From NCBI RefSeq assembly GCF_001278035.1, contig NZ_CP009452.1, forward strand, positions 3,567,501 to 3,631,500: a stretch of 64,000 nt of DNA. Direction: 5' to 3'. Below are positions 27,498 to 35,682 of the stretch, piece after piece. The position numbers and the translations under genes were made by a program. The notes under the pieces are model-generated. The model had not been told where the DNA came from, made no database searches, and saw only the letters and a program-made list of their open reading frames with translations. The stretch comes from Sphingopyxis sp. 113P3 (GTDB lineage Bacteria > Pseudomonadota > Alphaproteobacteria > Sphingomonadales > Sphingomonadaceae). The stretch's first letter is position 1; each line of letters begins with the position of its first letter.

Positions 27498-28036
27498 TGA
27501 TCCCACCCCATGACGCGATTAATCTCGGCGACGTCGATGTCGCCGGCCGCGGCGCTCTGAGCGGCGCGAACTGTGCGCTCCCACAAGCGACAGAAGCGAT
27601 TGATGATCGGCCGGGGCCAATTCGCCTTGACCCCTATGCGACGGACGCGGGCGACGGCGTCGCGCATATGCTTCGGCGCTAGGCGCCAGTGCTTGCCGCA
27701 GACGACGCGCGACGAATAGCTATCGCCGAGCTCGAGCTTGTACGTCCGCCGGCACCCCTCGATCGCGCACGGGATGCGCTCGACGTGCTTCTCGCACCGG
27801 TAGTGGCGCGCCGCTGCATCGATGCGGCCGTCATAGACGGCTGTGAGGCCCTGGTCGGTGCCGCAACAGCCGCAGGTCGGGACCTTCTCGATACCGTACA
27901 GACTGGCGTCGAGCTCGTGATCCGGATGCTCGGCGCGCAACCGAATCCACTCGCGGACGCGCTCGAGCGTGTCCACCGGGCCGGGGAATTTCAAGTCGGG
28001 GTGCGTGACGCGCCAGAGGGAGCGGGTGTCGACCAT
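27494..28036 (-). CDS. Hypothetical Cys-rich phage protein
   Basis: A 180-residue protein with several Cys pairs: CGCCG near residue 55, YRCEKHVERIPC near 80-90, and VVCGKHW near 113. This suggests one or two zinc sites. A basic C-terminal half follows. No family recognised. It is linked by a TAATG-type junction to the gene before it and by ATGA to the gene after it. Confidence 0.55.
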   Translation of the reverse strand: MVDTRSLWRVTHPDLKFPGPVDTLERVREWIRLRAEHPDHELDASLYGIEKVPTCGCCGTDQGLTAVYDGRIDAAARHYRCEKHVERIPCAIEGCRRTYKLELGDSYSSRVVCGKHWRLAPKHMRDAVARVRRIGVKANWPRPIINRFCRLWERTVRAAQSAAAGDIDVAEINRVMGWDQ

Positions 28037-28536
28037 TACGCGCTCCCGTTCGGCTTCTCATAGGCGCGCAAGTGCTCGGCCAGCGGCCCGCCCTTCGTTT
28101 CGTCGGTGTCACCGAAATAATCGGCAAGGCGCCGATCGAGGCGCTCGGCCTCTTCGCGGAACCGTTCCGCTGCGGCGGGCGTGCGGAGTGACCCGTACCA
28201 ACAATGCTCCGGGTTGAAAGGCCGGCCCACAAGGCCCGAGATGACGTTGTAAAGGTCAGCCTCGTTGTAGAGGTAGCGGACATGCAGGAAGCGGCCGTAG
28301 CGGTGCGCGGCGTCGCTCCGTATCCAGCAATGGTATCCCTTGTCCAGAGCGCGCGAGACCTCGATGCCGATGTCGGTGAAGCATATTGTCGGCTCGCCCA
28401 TTGCGTCTCCGAGCCAGAGAACCCAGTGCTTGTGCGGCTGCCGGTCCATCTGGTGCCATTTGAAGCCGATCGACGCGAGCCAATCGTCGGTGATGGGGAG
28501 CGAGATCGGCAGGCTGGGGGTGACAGCTTTTGTCAT
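28036..28536 (-). CDS. Hypothetical phage protein
   Basis: A 166-residue protein with an aromatic-rich N-terminal half (FKWHQMDRQPHKHWVLWLGD) and a C-terminal helix rich in Glu/Arg. No recognised domain. It overlaps its upstream neighbour by 4 bases. Confidence 0.55.
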   Translation of the reverse strand: MTKAVTPSLPISLPITDDWLASIGFKWHQMDRQPHKHWVLWLGDAMGEPTICFTDIGIEVSRALDKGYHCWIRSDAAHRYGRFLHVRYLYNEADLYNVISGLVGRPFNPEHCWYGSLRTPAAAERFREEAERLDRRLADYFGDTDETKGGPLAEHLRAYEKPNGSA

Positions 28537-29318
28537 GCCGCCTCCTCATTGTCGGAGATGGCGGCCATGAAAGTATCGATCGAATCGGCGAGCGGCCGGA
28601 CCTTCTTCGCCAAGTCAGCGAGGCCGTTATAGGTCTGCGCTACGCCGAGCCTGTGAACCATGGCGACGGCGCGCGCAAAGTTATCTGCGCCGAACATGCG
28701 GGTGACTTCACTCGGCTCCAGCCCGCACGCGTCATAGATTGCCTGAAGTTTCTGCTCAGCTTCCTTGGCGCGCTCTTCGCCGCGACGGGTGCGCCACGCG
28801 ACCTCGTTCTCGATCTGCCTTTTCGTTGCCTCAGCGTCGCGTGCGATCGCCTTCTCGATCGCTTCGTGCTCGATCTTACGGTCGAGCTCACTGGCGCGCC
28901 GGAGCAGCGCGGCCAGGAATTCTCGCGTTATGGGTTCCGCTTCGGTGAGCGGCGCGGGCTTGATGACGCGCAACCCGTTCGGATGGAGCTCGAAGTGCCC
29001 CCAAAGTTCTGGCAATTCCCCTTCCCGGATAATGCCTGGCGACGTGACCATCCACCATTGCGAACAATACCGGGCGATTGCCTCGGCCTTTGCCGGCGCT
29101 CGCATCTCTTTGACCCAATCGTTGCGCGCGACCTTGATCTCGAACCCCGAAAGGCTGAGCCCCCGCGAAGGCCAAAGGCCCATGGCGACAGCGTCGGCCC
29201 ACCGGCGCGCACGTCCGCCAGTCGCGTCGCCTACCTCGAAGAAGAGGGCATATTCGGGCGCGCAAAACTTCTTCTTGAGCGCGGCGCGGATATCGGAAGC
29301 CCTGAGCTTATCAATCAT
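28533..29318 (-). CDS. Phage protein with PD-(D/E)XK-like nuclease signature
   Basis: A 261-residue protein. The N-terminal ~80 residues show the order Glu28 (FFEVG), Asp42 (WADAVAMG), Glu60-x-Lys62 (GFEIKVARND), spacing expected of a restriction-endonuclease-like (PD-(D/E)XK) core. Residues ~130-180 are strongly helical and charged (likely coiled coil). The start at 29318 is fixed by an ATGA overlap with the upstream small gene; the open frame continues upstream but there it is noise. Its role could be recombination, repair or host-DNA attack; I infer only the fold. Confidence 0.6.
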   Translation of the reverse strand: MIDKLRASDIRAALKKKFCAPEYALFFEVGDATGGRARRWADAVAMGLWPSRGLSLSGFEIKVARNDWVKEMRAPAKAEAIARYCSQWWMVTSPGIIREGELPELWGHFELHPNGLRVIKPAPLTEAEPITREFLAALLRRASELDRKIEHEAIEKAIARDAEATKRQIENEVAWRTRRGEERAKEAEQKLQAIYDACGLEPSEVTRMFGADNFARAVAMVHRLGVAQTYNGLADLAKKVRPLADSIDTFMAAISDNEEAA

Positions 29319-29530
29319 GACGCGATGCTCCTGACGATCTCGAGGGGCGCCCGCTCGCATGCGAGCCACAGCGCGCGGCGGGCGCGTTCCCGGTCCCGCT
29401 CGGCAATCGCCTCGCGCTGCCGGTCTCGGGTATAGTCGGGGGCACGATCGTGCCTGGCGCGCACTGGCGCGGTGCCGTGGCAGACGAACGGCGGCGTCCC
29501 GATGATGCTGCTCCGGTGGCCGCGCTTCAT
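29315..29530 (-). CDS. Small basic hypothetical phage protein
   Basis: A 71-residue, strongly Arg-rich protein (DRERARRALWLACERAP) with no recognised domain. It is kept because its start and stop both form 4-base ATGA overlaps with its neighbours, the pattern used all along this operon. Confidence 0.5.
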   Translation of the reverse strand: MKRGHRSSIIGTPPFVCHGTAPVRARHDRAPDYTRDRQREAIAERDRERARRALWLACERAPLEIVRSIAS

Positions 29531-30048
29531 TGCGCATCTCCTTCGGGGGCGAGGGCGGCGGGCGGCCATGGCTGCAATTCGCTGGTGTAAGGCAGCATCA
29601 GTGGATGGCAGGGCTGTAAATCCTTGGCGGGCGAGCCGATGGACATGGGGTGGCAGTGCATCTTGCGGGCGATGGCATCGACCTCGCGCCACCGCTCGCG
29701 CAGACGCTTCGGCAACTTGGATCGCGGCCCCCATGCGAAGATGACCTGTTGGGCATCGAGAAATATTTCGCACAGCCGATAATCGTTATCGGGGCCGACC
29801 GGATCGCTCGCCGTCGCAAGCTCGCGAACATCGGTCGCGCGGTATGCGAATAGATTGCCGACGATGAGATTGCCCCACGCCTTGCGGTCGCGAAACCCGA
29901 TCAACTTTCGGATCGTGGCATCGTCATTGGTCGCATCGGCGGTCGACGGATTGACCATAATGACTGCCGTGTTGAAGTCGCCGAACACATCGGGCCGGTC
30001 AAGGCGATAGCGGTAGGTTCCGCACGGTGAGATGATTGCGTCACCCAC
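29527..30048 (-). CDS. DUF1643 domain-containing phage protein
   Basis: A 173-residue protein. Conserved DUF1643 features: CGTYRYRLDR, the signature VIMVNPSTADATNDDATIRK, and NLFAYRATDVREL, followed by IFAWGPRSKL. The family is common in phages and plasmids; its biochemical role is unknown. The GTG at 30048 is chosen because DUF1643 proteins begin about there and the start overlaps the upstream stop by 8 bases. Confidence 0.8.
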   Translation of the reverse strand: MGDAIISPCGTYRYRLDRPDVFGDFNTAVIMVNPSTADATNDDATIRKLIGFRDRKAWGNLIVGNLFAYRATDVRELATASDPVGPDNDYRLCEIFLDAQQVIFAWGPRSKLPKRLRERWREVDAIARKMHCHPMSIGSPAKDLQPCHPLMLPYTSELQPWPPAALAPEGDAQ

Positions 30049-30757
30049 GGCTCGCCTCCCCCTTATCAGTGGAGAGGGCGAGGGCTGCGCGCATTTGGCG
30101 CTCGCGTTCGTGGACCTTCGCGAACACAGCCTTAAGCTCGGGGATCGCATCGACGATTTGATCGACCTTGTTGGCGGCCTGCTCGATGGCTTCCAAATGT
30201 CCGGTATTGGAGCGAAGGGCGTCGTCGTGTTCGGTGCGCAGCCGCGACAGTTTGCAAACCAGCCCGAAAAGCTCGGCCATCTCGACCGACATTTTTGAGG
30301 GATCGACGTCCACGCTGCTTGCCGTGCTGCTCTCCCCATCCTGCGAGGGGTTGAGGGAGGCGATGATCTGACGCGCGGTGTCCATTGACGCCTTGTGCTG
30401 ATACTGGTCAGCAGGCCATCCTATATTCTCGCCCTTGTATTTGCGGAGCATTCGGGCTTTCTCGGCGTCGAACACAGCCCATGCGCTCGGAGCGATGATG
30501 CGCGCGACGCGTTCAACCGTATCTTCGTCCGCCCCCTCCCCGTTGAATGCTGCGCGTGTGTTCCATGCCATGATGGCATTCTTGGCGGCGGTGAGCGCCT
30601 GATGTGCATCGTGGGCGCGGAAATTCTCTGCGCCGTTGCCTGCCTCCGAACTGGACTTCATCAGTCCTTTCGCCAGCATCAAGTTGTGGTTGATCCATTT
30701 TAACGCACGGTCGGCTTCCGCCTGCGTCACCTGCACAGGCCCAGCAGCGTCGGTCAT
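30041..30757 (-). CDS. Hypothetical phage protein, helical
   Basis: A 238-residue protein, largely helical. The segment RIIAPSAWAVFDAEKARMLRKYKGENIGWPADQYQ occurs around residues 85-120 (given here in part: APSAWAVFD, PADQYQHKAS), a pattern seen in phage proteins of unknown role. Residues ~165-225 look like a coiled coil. Start defined by the ATGA overlap with the upstream gene. Confidence 0.6.
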   Translation of the reverse strand: MTDAAGPVQVTQAEADRALKWINHNLMLAKGLMKSSSEAGNGAENFRAHDAHQALTAAKNAIMAWNTRAAFNGEGADEDTVERVARIIAPSAWAVFDAEKARMLRKYKGENIGWPADQYQHKASMDTARQIIASLNPSQDGESSTASSVDVDPSKMSVEMAELFGLVCKLSRLRTEHDDALRSNTGHLEAIEQAANKVDQIVDAIPELKAVFAKVHERERQMRAALALSTDKGEASRG

Positions 30758-31344
30758 TGCCCCGCCTCCCCAGTTGCCAGCGCGGCATTGATCGCGACCG
30801 TCGCGAGATCCGTGAGCCATGCGCGACGCATATTTTCGTCCATGTCCTCGCTGACGAGCGGCGTCATCGCCTCGATCGCGCGACCGATCGCCTCGGCCGA
30901 TAAGGCATAGCTGCGGGCGCATGCCGCCTGGACGCGGGCCTTCCGGCGAGCATCGGGCCAATCCTGCCATTTCTCCGCGACGACGGTCGGATCCTCGGTC
31001 GCGATAAAGTTTGCCGCGAAGAGGGCGCGGGGAAGTCCGCCCTCGGGGGCAGGAGCGGGCGGCCAGGGCCCGCGGTCCCAGACCTTGCCGTAATCGACCA
31101 CGACGCTCCTCACGACGCTCTCGGCGCCGACGAAGGCGGGATAGAACTGGAGGCCGCTCATCACCGACAGGAAGACGCGGCCGGTGCGATTGACCTCGTC
31201 GAGCTCTTCGGGGCGCAGCTGCCAACAGCTGACATTGCACGGGCCGCCCGGCTGGCGGAAGGTGTGCAGGTCCCGCACGTCATCGCGCTCGGGCGGCGCC
31301 GTGAAAGTGAAGTTGCTGCCAGGAAATTTGATCGCGTCAGCCAT
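30754..31344 (-). CDS. Hypothetical phage protein
   Basis: A 196-residue protein. The N-terminal half is beta-rich (SNFTFTAPPERDDVRDLHTF) with one Cys pair (GPCNVSCWQ), and the C-terminal half is helical. No recognised family. It overlaps the small membrane-protein gene upstream by 8 bases. Confidence 0.55.
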   Translation of the reverse strand: MADAIKFPGSNFTFTAPPERDDVRDLHTFRQPGGPCNVSCWQLRPEELDEVNRTGRVFLSVMSGLQFYPAFVGAESVVRSVVVDYGKVWDRGPWPPAPAPEGGLPRALFAANFIATEDPTVVAEKWQDWPDARRKARVQAACARSYALSAEAIGRAIEAMTPLVSEDMDENMRRAWLTDLATVAINAALATGEAGQ

Positions 31345-31477
31345 CGACGAAGATCCCCTTCACCATGGCGAGCAGTCCGGTCAGCACCGACAGCCACATT
31401 ATGAGGCGCAAAATCCAGCGCTCCCAAGGGCGGAATTCGCCCTCGCCGAATCCGGGTTTGTCAGAATGCATGCTCAT
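31337..31477 (-). CDS. Small single-pass membrane protein (46 aa)
   Basis: A 46-residue frame: a charged N-terminus (HSDKPGFGEGEFRPWERW) then one hydrophobic helix (ILRLIMWLSVLTGLLAMV) and a short tail. Both ends use the overlap pattern of the operon (ATGA with the upstream gene, 8 bases with the downstream one), which makes it a likely real gene despite its size. Its role is unknown. Confidence 0.6.
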   Translation of the reverse strand: MSMHSDKPGFGEGEFRPWERWILRLIMWLSVLTGLLAMVKGIFVDG

Positions 31478-31902
31478 CTTTGGTCAGCCTCCGGGTGCGT
31501 GATGCTCCGGACCCACTCGGCGAACTCACCGGTGTCCCGGCAGGCGCGCTCGTAGATCTGGTCGAAATTCTGGTGATGGATCGCGATCGTCGACGATTGC
31601 CGCTCGCCCTGCGCCCTCAGGTCCTCGATCTCTTTGCGCAGCGCCGCGAGCTCGTCGGTGTCATCATCCCAATGCTTTTCCAGGATGGCGGCGACCTTGT
31701 CGGCGATGGCGTGCTGCTCCTTGAGATAGAAGGCGAGAATCAGCATGGGGAACCGTAGCGAGATGCTCGTGCCGGTTTCTGTCTTGCGCGGCGGATCCTG
31801 ATAATGGACCGCGAGGGTTTCAGACCGGAGATCCTCGCGCGACAAGTTGCGCAGATAGCTCGTCGACGAGACGGTGAAGCGCTGGTGCGGTGTGTCTGTC
31901 AT
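31474..31902 (-). CDS. Hypothetical phage protein with coiled coil
   Basis: A 142-residue protein. Residues ~75-105 form a predicted coiled coil (DDDTDELAALRKEIEDLRAQ). No domain recognised. The ATG at 31902 overlaps the upstream TGA as ATGA; the frame extends 15 codons further up without support. Confidence 0.55.
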   Translation of the reverse strand: MTDTPHQRFTVSSTSYLRNLSREDLRSETLAVHYQDPPRKTETGTSISLRFPMLILAFYLKEQHAIADKVAAILEKHWDDDTDELAALRKEIEDLRAQGERQSSTIAIHHQNFDQIYERACRDTGEFAEWVRSITHPEADQR

Positions 31903-32438
31903 TGGGGGGCGCTCCCACAGCGGACGCGGAGGCCGTGCAGTGGACACGTCACGATGCCCTCGGCGTCGGGTTCGAACGAAGACAGGTCGACCTTGCGGTG
32001 CGGGCAGAGCAGGCGCCCATCGGCAAGACGCCGCGGCTCAGCGACCTCACCAAAGCGTCGATCGAAGGCGTCCAGCCATAAGGGCCGGCCCGGTGGCGAG
32101 TACGCCCATCCTGGCACTCTGCAGCGTCGCTTCGCGAGATAGGGCTTCTTCGGCACATCCCGTCCGCGATAATTCAGGGGAGCAGCCGAAACGGTCGCCT
32201 CAGCCGTGCCCGGCGAATACCAACGTCGGATCTGCTTCGTCTGCCGGGCAGTGAGAAATCGCAGGTCGACATGGAAATGAAGCGGGTCGAAGCCTATCTC
32301 TTCGCGATCGTGGTGCAGCGGTCCGAGCGTCGGCCATTGACCCTCGCGGTTGCAGTAAATGAAGTCGATGACCGGGACCATGTAATAGCGGCCGGGAACA
32401 GGGGGCTGGCGGAGCTCGGATAGGAGTGGGATGGTCAT
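31899..32438 (-). CDS. Phage protein with Rieske-like 2Fe-2S motif
   Basis: A 179-residue protein. Near its C-terminus stand Cys145-Pro-His147 and Cys165-Pro-Leu-His168 separated by 17 residues, which matches the Rieske pattern CxH-(15-17)-CxxH. The N-terminal ~130 residues (LHFHVDLRFLTARQ, DVPKKPYLAKRRCRVPGW) are not an oxygenase. Similar C-terminal boxes occur in uncharacterised phage proteins. It may bind an iron-sulfur cluster or instead a zinc ion. Confidence 0.6.
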   Translation of the reverse strand: MTIPLLSELRQPPVPGRYYMVPVIDFIYCNREGQWPTLGPLHHDREEIGFDPLHFHVDLRFLTARQTKQIRRWYSPGTAEATVSAAPLNYRGRDVPKKPYLAKRRCRVPGWAYSPPGRPLWLDAFDRRFGEVAEPRRLADGRLLCPHRKVDLSSFEPDAEGIVTCPLHGLRVRCGSAPQ

Positions 32439-32878
32439 GCGGCCCTCGATTGGTAGGGAAAGGCGACGCCCTCGAGCAGCGGGCCGAGCGGGGTGGCCGG
32501 ATCATATTGGCGCAGATACTTGGCGCGCTCCTGAAGCCAGGCCTGGTACGGCCAATAGCGGCGCTCGCCGAAGGGATAGCCGCGCTTCAGCGCGCTCACG
32601 CGCATGGAATAGGTCGCGTCGGCCGGCAGCGCGGCATGGATCTCGGCGATCTTCGCCCGCGCGCGCGCCGGATAGTCCATGTCGATCGCGCCGCCCGCGG
32701 GCTTGCCCTCCTTCAACGCCTGGTTGTCGGCGTGGAGCAGCGCGTTGGCGCGGCGGCTCGCGCGGTAGGTCGCGGCGAGGGCGCGGATGATCTCGGCGTC
32801 GCGGTGGCGTCCCTCGGCGATGAGCCGCGCGCGGAGCTCCTCGGCCTCGCGCAGCTTCTGGTCGGCGCGATCCGTCAT
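32435..32878 (-). CDS. Hypothetical phage protein
   Basis: A 147-residue Ala/Arg-rich helical protein. The first 55 residues are likely one long helix (EAEELRARLIAEGRHRDAEI). No recognised domain. ATGA overlaps link it to both neighbours. Confidence 0.55.
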   Translation of the reverse strand: MTDRADQKLREAEELRARLIAEGRHRDAEIIRALAATYRASRRANALLHADNQALKEGKPAGGAIDMDYPARARAKIAEIHAALPADATYSMRVSALKRGYPFGERRYWPYQAWLQERAKYLRQYDPATPLGPLLEGVAFPYQSRAA

Positions 32879-33762
32879 AGCGGCACGCGAAAACCAGCCG
32901 CGTTGCGGTGGCCGCCGCCCCCATATTTCTTGGCGATGACAGAAACGTCGGGCCGATCGTCGCGGCTGCGCAGTGACCAGTGGCGATACCCGCCGCTATC
33001 CGAGTAGACCGCCCCTATCCCCTTCTCCGTCTTGTCGATCAGCGCATTGCCAACGTCGCTTGCGAGGAAAGAAGGGCAGTTCACGCGCGCGTGCAGCACG
33101 TCATCGATGAAGCCGATCTCGAACTTGCCAGCGATCTCCGCGACAATGCTCTCGTGATAGGCGAGCATCGCCCGGCCTTCTTCCGCCAGGGTCTCGAAAT
33201 TCTGCGTGAGTAGCGCGGCCCAGCTGACCAGGTCGTTGGGAACCGTGCGCAGGCGCGCGGCAATTGCCTTGCTCTCGGGCATCGCGAAGCGCCACAGGTC
33301 GCGGTCTTCGATGGCGCGGATCAGCGGCAGGGGTTCCTGATCCGGGTGGGCAAAGTTCCAGGCGAGCATGGCGCCGGAGCGTTCCATGTCGAACAGGGCG
33401 ATGATCGGCAGATAGTTCGCCTGCGCCATGCCCGTGAACATCGACGCGACGCTCGCGAGCGTGAACTGCGACGGATGGCCGACAAAGCGGAAAGGCTCCA
33501 AGTCCTCCGCCGCCGTCTTATGGTGGTCGAGGATGATGATGCTGTCGGCGCGCCGCGCCATTTCCCGCAGCACGGGCTCCTTATAGCTGAAGTCGACGAT
33601 CAGAACCTTCAGCCCACTCACGTCGGGCGGCTCGACGCCATAGTTCGCGGGCACATATTCGGCGTCGGGCCAGCGAAGCGAGGCCGCTAGCGCTGCGCCC
33701 ATGCCGTCGTTGCAGGGGTGGTGGAATATTACCATGTCGGGAGTCCAGGCGCGGGCCATCAT
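32875..33762 (-). CDS. DHH-family phosphoesterase
   Basis: A 295-residue DHH/DHHA1 protein. Motif I region FHHPCNDGMGAALA, motif II VDFSY, the DHH motif at residues 79-81 (IILDHHKT) and the C-terminal DHHA1 signature GGGGHRNAAGF are all present. It is an oligonucleotide or cyclic-dinucleotide phosphodiesterase; nanoRNase-like or anti-signalling roles are both possible. The ATG at 33762 forms a TGATG junction with the upstream gene. Confidence 0.85.
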   Translation of the reverse strand: MMARAWTPDMVIFHHPCNDGMGAALAASLRWPDAEYVPANYGVEPPDVSGLKVLIVDFSYKEPVLREMARRADSIIILDHHKTAAEDLEPFRFVGHPSQFTLASVASMFTGMAQANYLPIIALFDMERSGAMLAWNFAHPDQEPLPLIRAIEDRDLWRFAMPESKAIAARLRTVPNDLVSWAALLTQNFETLAEEGRAMLAYHESIVAEIAGKFEIGFIDDVLHARVNCPSFLASDVGNALIDKTEKGIGAVYSDSGGYRHWSLRSRDDRPDVSVIAKKYGGGGHRNAAGFRVPL

Positions 33763-34190
33763 GCAGCCTCCTGCTTTGCGCCCCACATGAAAGCGGGGGG
33801 TTCGGGAAGGATCCAGAGATGCCGAAGGTTCGCGACGTTGATGACCTTCGTCTCGGGCGGGTAGAGTTCGACGGCGCACGCGTCCGCGTAGCCGCACTGG
33901 TTCTTGATGCGCTGCAAGTCGTCCCATGGGATGCCGTCGACCCAGCGGTCGAGCGAGGCCTTGGCCGCGACGACGTTGACGCTGAGGCGGATCATGCCGC
34001 GGTCGAGATACTGCTGAACAAGATAGCGGCGATCGCGCCAGACGCGCTGGATGCCTGGCGGGGTCCAGACATCGGGCCAATCTTCGCGCGCGATCTCGAC
34101 CAGCCGCCCAACCGGATACTGCTGATTGCGCGCATGCATGTCGGCGAGCGCGGCGCGCCGCTCGGCGCGATTGTTGAAGCCGCCCCTCAT
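33759..34190 (-). CDS. Hypothetical phage protein
   Basis: A 143-residue protein. It begins with a basic helix (FNNRAERRAALADM) and has a C-terminal domain with RLSVNVVAAKASLDRW and GIPWDDLQRIKNQCG, reminiscent of a family of small phage proteins of unknown role that I cannot name securely. Overlaps both neighbours by 4-5 bases. Confidence 0.55.
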   Translation of the reverse strand: MRGGFNNRAERRAALADMHARNQQYPVGRLVEIAREDWPDVWTPPGIQRVWRDRRYLVQQYLDRGMIRLSVNVVAAKASLDRWVDGIPWDDLQRIKNQCGYADACAVELYPPETKVINVANLRHLWILPEPPAFMWGAKQEAA

Positions 34191-34447
34191 TCTGGCACCT
34201 GGTCATAGGTGGCGGCGAAGATCTCGGGCTTGCACGGGTAGAGCTCGCCCTTCACGCCGCAGATAACCCAGTCGGCCGGGCTTACGGTCATGATGCCTTC
34301 GAGCGTCCGGATATGCAGGGACTGGAACTCGGTCACCCACATCGCGCCGTCCTCGTCGCCGGCGAAGAGGGCATTGCCGCTTGCTGGATCTATGCGCAGA
34401 AACTGCACCGCCTCGATCCGCACGGGCTTCTTCGTGAAGAAGGGCAC
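34187..34447 (-). CDS. Conserved small phage protein (PGDW/CKPEIFAATY type)
   Basis: An 86-residue protein starting with GTG. Residues ~55-80 contain SPADWVICGVKGELYPCKPE then IFAATYDQV, a pattern seen in many small early phage proteins with unknown role. A TAGTG junction ties it to the upstream gene. Confidence 0.65.
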   Translation of the reverse strand: MPFFTKKPVRIEAVQFLRIDPASGNALFAGDEDGAMWVTEFQSLHIRTLEGIMTVSPADWVICGVKGELYPCKPEIFAATYDQVPE

Positions 34448-34785
34448 TAGACCAGCCCCCCTTGGAGCTTCGCGATTTCCCTCTCGGCGTGGACCTTGCC
34501 GAAGCGGATCCCGAGCGCGAAGTTGGTCTCGACCATCACCGACGTCTGGTCATAGAATTCCCGGGTTTCGGGGCAGTCGCCCATGGCGATCAGATGCCCG
34601 GCCTGCATGCCGGCGAACATGACGCCGGCGACCATCGCCATGTTGAAGGCTTCGCGCGGATCCTCGAATTCGGGGAACCGGGCCATGACGGTCTCACGGA
34701 ACTGGTCGCAGAATTCGAGCACGGCGCGCATCTGGTCAGCGTCGCTTCGCCGCGTTCCTTCTTGTGGTGTGGTTCCCAAGGTCAT
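34447..34785 (-). CDS. Hypothetical phage protein
   Basis: A 112-residue protein, mostly helical, with a central hydrophobic stretch (AFNMAMVAGVMFAGMQAGHLIAM) that could be a membrane segment or buried helix. No family recognised. Start fixed by ATGA overlap at 34782-34785. Confidence 0.55.
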   Translation of the reverse strand: MTLGTTPQEGTRRSDADQMRAVLEFCDQFRETVMARFPEFEDPREAFNMAMVAGVMFAGMQAGHLIAMGDCPETREFYDQTSVMVETNFALGIRFGKVHAEREIAKLQGGLV

Positions 34786-35090
34786 TCTCCTGAAGGCCCG
34801 CCGCCGCCCGCGTGGATGGGTGCGGACGGCGGCGGCAGTGGTCCCGGTTCGGAATCTGCAAACGAAGCCGGGTTGTCGGAATTCGGGCGGTGGCAGCCGG
34901 TGCCGATGCGCGCGGCGCAGACGGCTTGCGCTGCGGAAACGCCGCCGCCGATCGGGGTCTCGATCGAGGCAATGACGTCCCGCTCCACGAGCGGCAGGAT
35001 CGACGCGATGACCGATATGTCGCGCGCGTCGTAGGACGTGCCGGCGCGGTGGAGCAGGTCGAGCGCATAGAGGCGGTTGGCGGTGTTCAT
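34782..35090 (-). CDS. Hypothetical phage protein
   Basis: A 102-residue protein. Its N-terminal 45 residues are helical (ANRLYALDLLHRAGTSYD) and its C-terminus is Pro/Gly-rich and probably disordered. No family recognised. ATGA overlaps at both ends. Confidence 0.5.
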   Translation of the reverse strand: MNTANRLYALDLLHRAGTSYDARDISVIASILPLVERDVIASIETPIGGGVSAAQAVCAARIGTGCHRPNSDNPASFADSEPGPLPPPSAPIHAGGGGPSGE

Positions 35091-35356
35091 GGCTCAATCA
35101 CCGGATTGCCGCCGACGTCGAACGTGTGACCGCTATCCACATGGATCGTGGCGCCCGATCCGAGCCGCATCCGCCAGCCGTGGGGGTGCGCCTCGATCGA
35201 CAGCACCTCTTCGCCGACGAGCTCGACGAGCTCGAGCGGCTGCTCGACGGCCGGGGTGATTTCCGCAGCGAGCTCGGCCTCGACCGATTCGAGACAAGCC
35301 CCCATCGTACGCAGGCGGGCGGGGGCAAAGCCCTCGAAGATGCCGAGACCCGTCAT
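35087..35356 (-). CDS. Hypothetical phage protein
   Basis: An 89-residue acidic protein with beta-rich C-terminus (GWRMRLGSGATIHVDSGHTF). No family recognised. The ATG at 35356 overlaps the stop of the gene before it as ATGA. Confidence 0.5.
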   Translation of the reverse strand: MTGLGIFEGFAPARLRTMGACLESVEAELAAEITPAVEQPLELVELVGEEVLSIEAHPHGWRMRLGSGATIHVDSGHTFDVGGNPVIEP

Positions 35357-35682
35357 GCCGCGCACCGCGCTTTGGCGATAGCGGCCGCCACCTGGCGAAG
35401 GTCGCCCATCGTGCATTCCAAAGGCACAACGACATCGTCGCGCACATTCGAATTGGTCAGGCAGAGATTGGTCGGAATCATGCTCTCGGCAGCGCGGAGA
35501 AGGTCAGGGGCTGCCGAGATTACGCTCGCATTGGCGGCGACCTCTTGCGGGTCACGCATATTGCTCACGACGGCCGCGATCGCCCGGCTATCCTCTTCGT
35601 TCTTCACGAGCACGATATTGTGATCGCCAAACATGTCGGCGGGCTCGGCGAGCCAGGGGCCCGGTGTGTGCAGAGCACTCAC
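35353..35682 (-). CDS. Small phage protein of HTPGPW type
   Basis: A 109-residue protein starting with GTG. The N-terminal HTPGPWLAE and the later ANASVISAAPDLLRAAE are the recurring signature of a widespread phage protein family with unknown role. Its start overlaps the stop of the 41-residue gene upstream as GTGA. Confidence 0.65.
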   Translation of the reverse strand: MSALHTPGPWLAEPADMFGDHNIVLVKNEEDSRAIAAVVSNMRDPQEVAANASVISAAPDLLRAAESMIPTNLCLTNSNVRDDVVVPLECTMGDLRQVAAAIAKARCAA

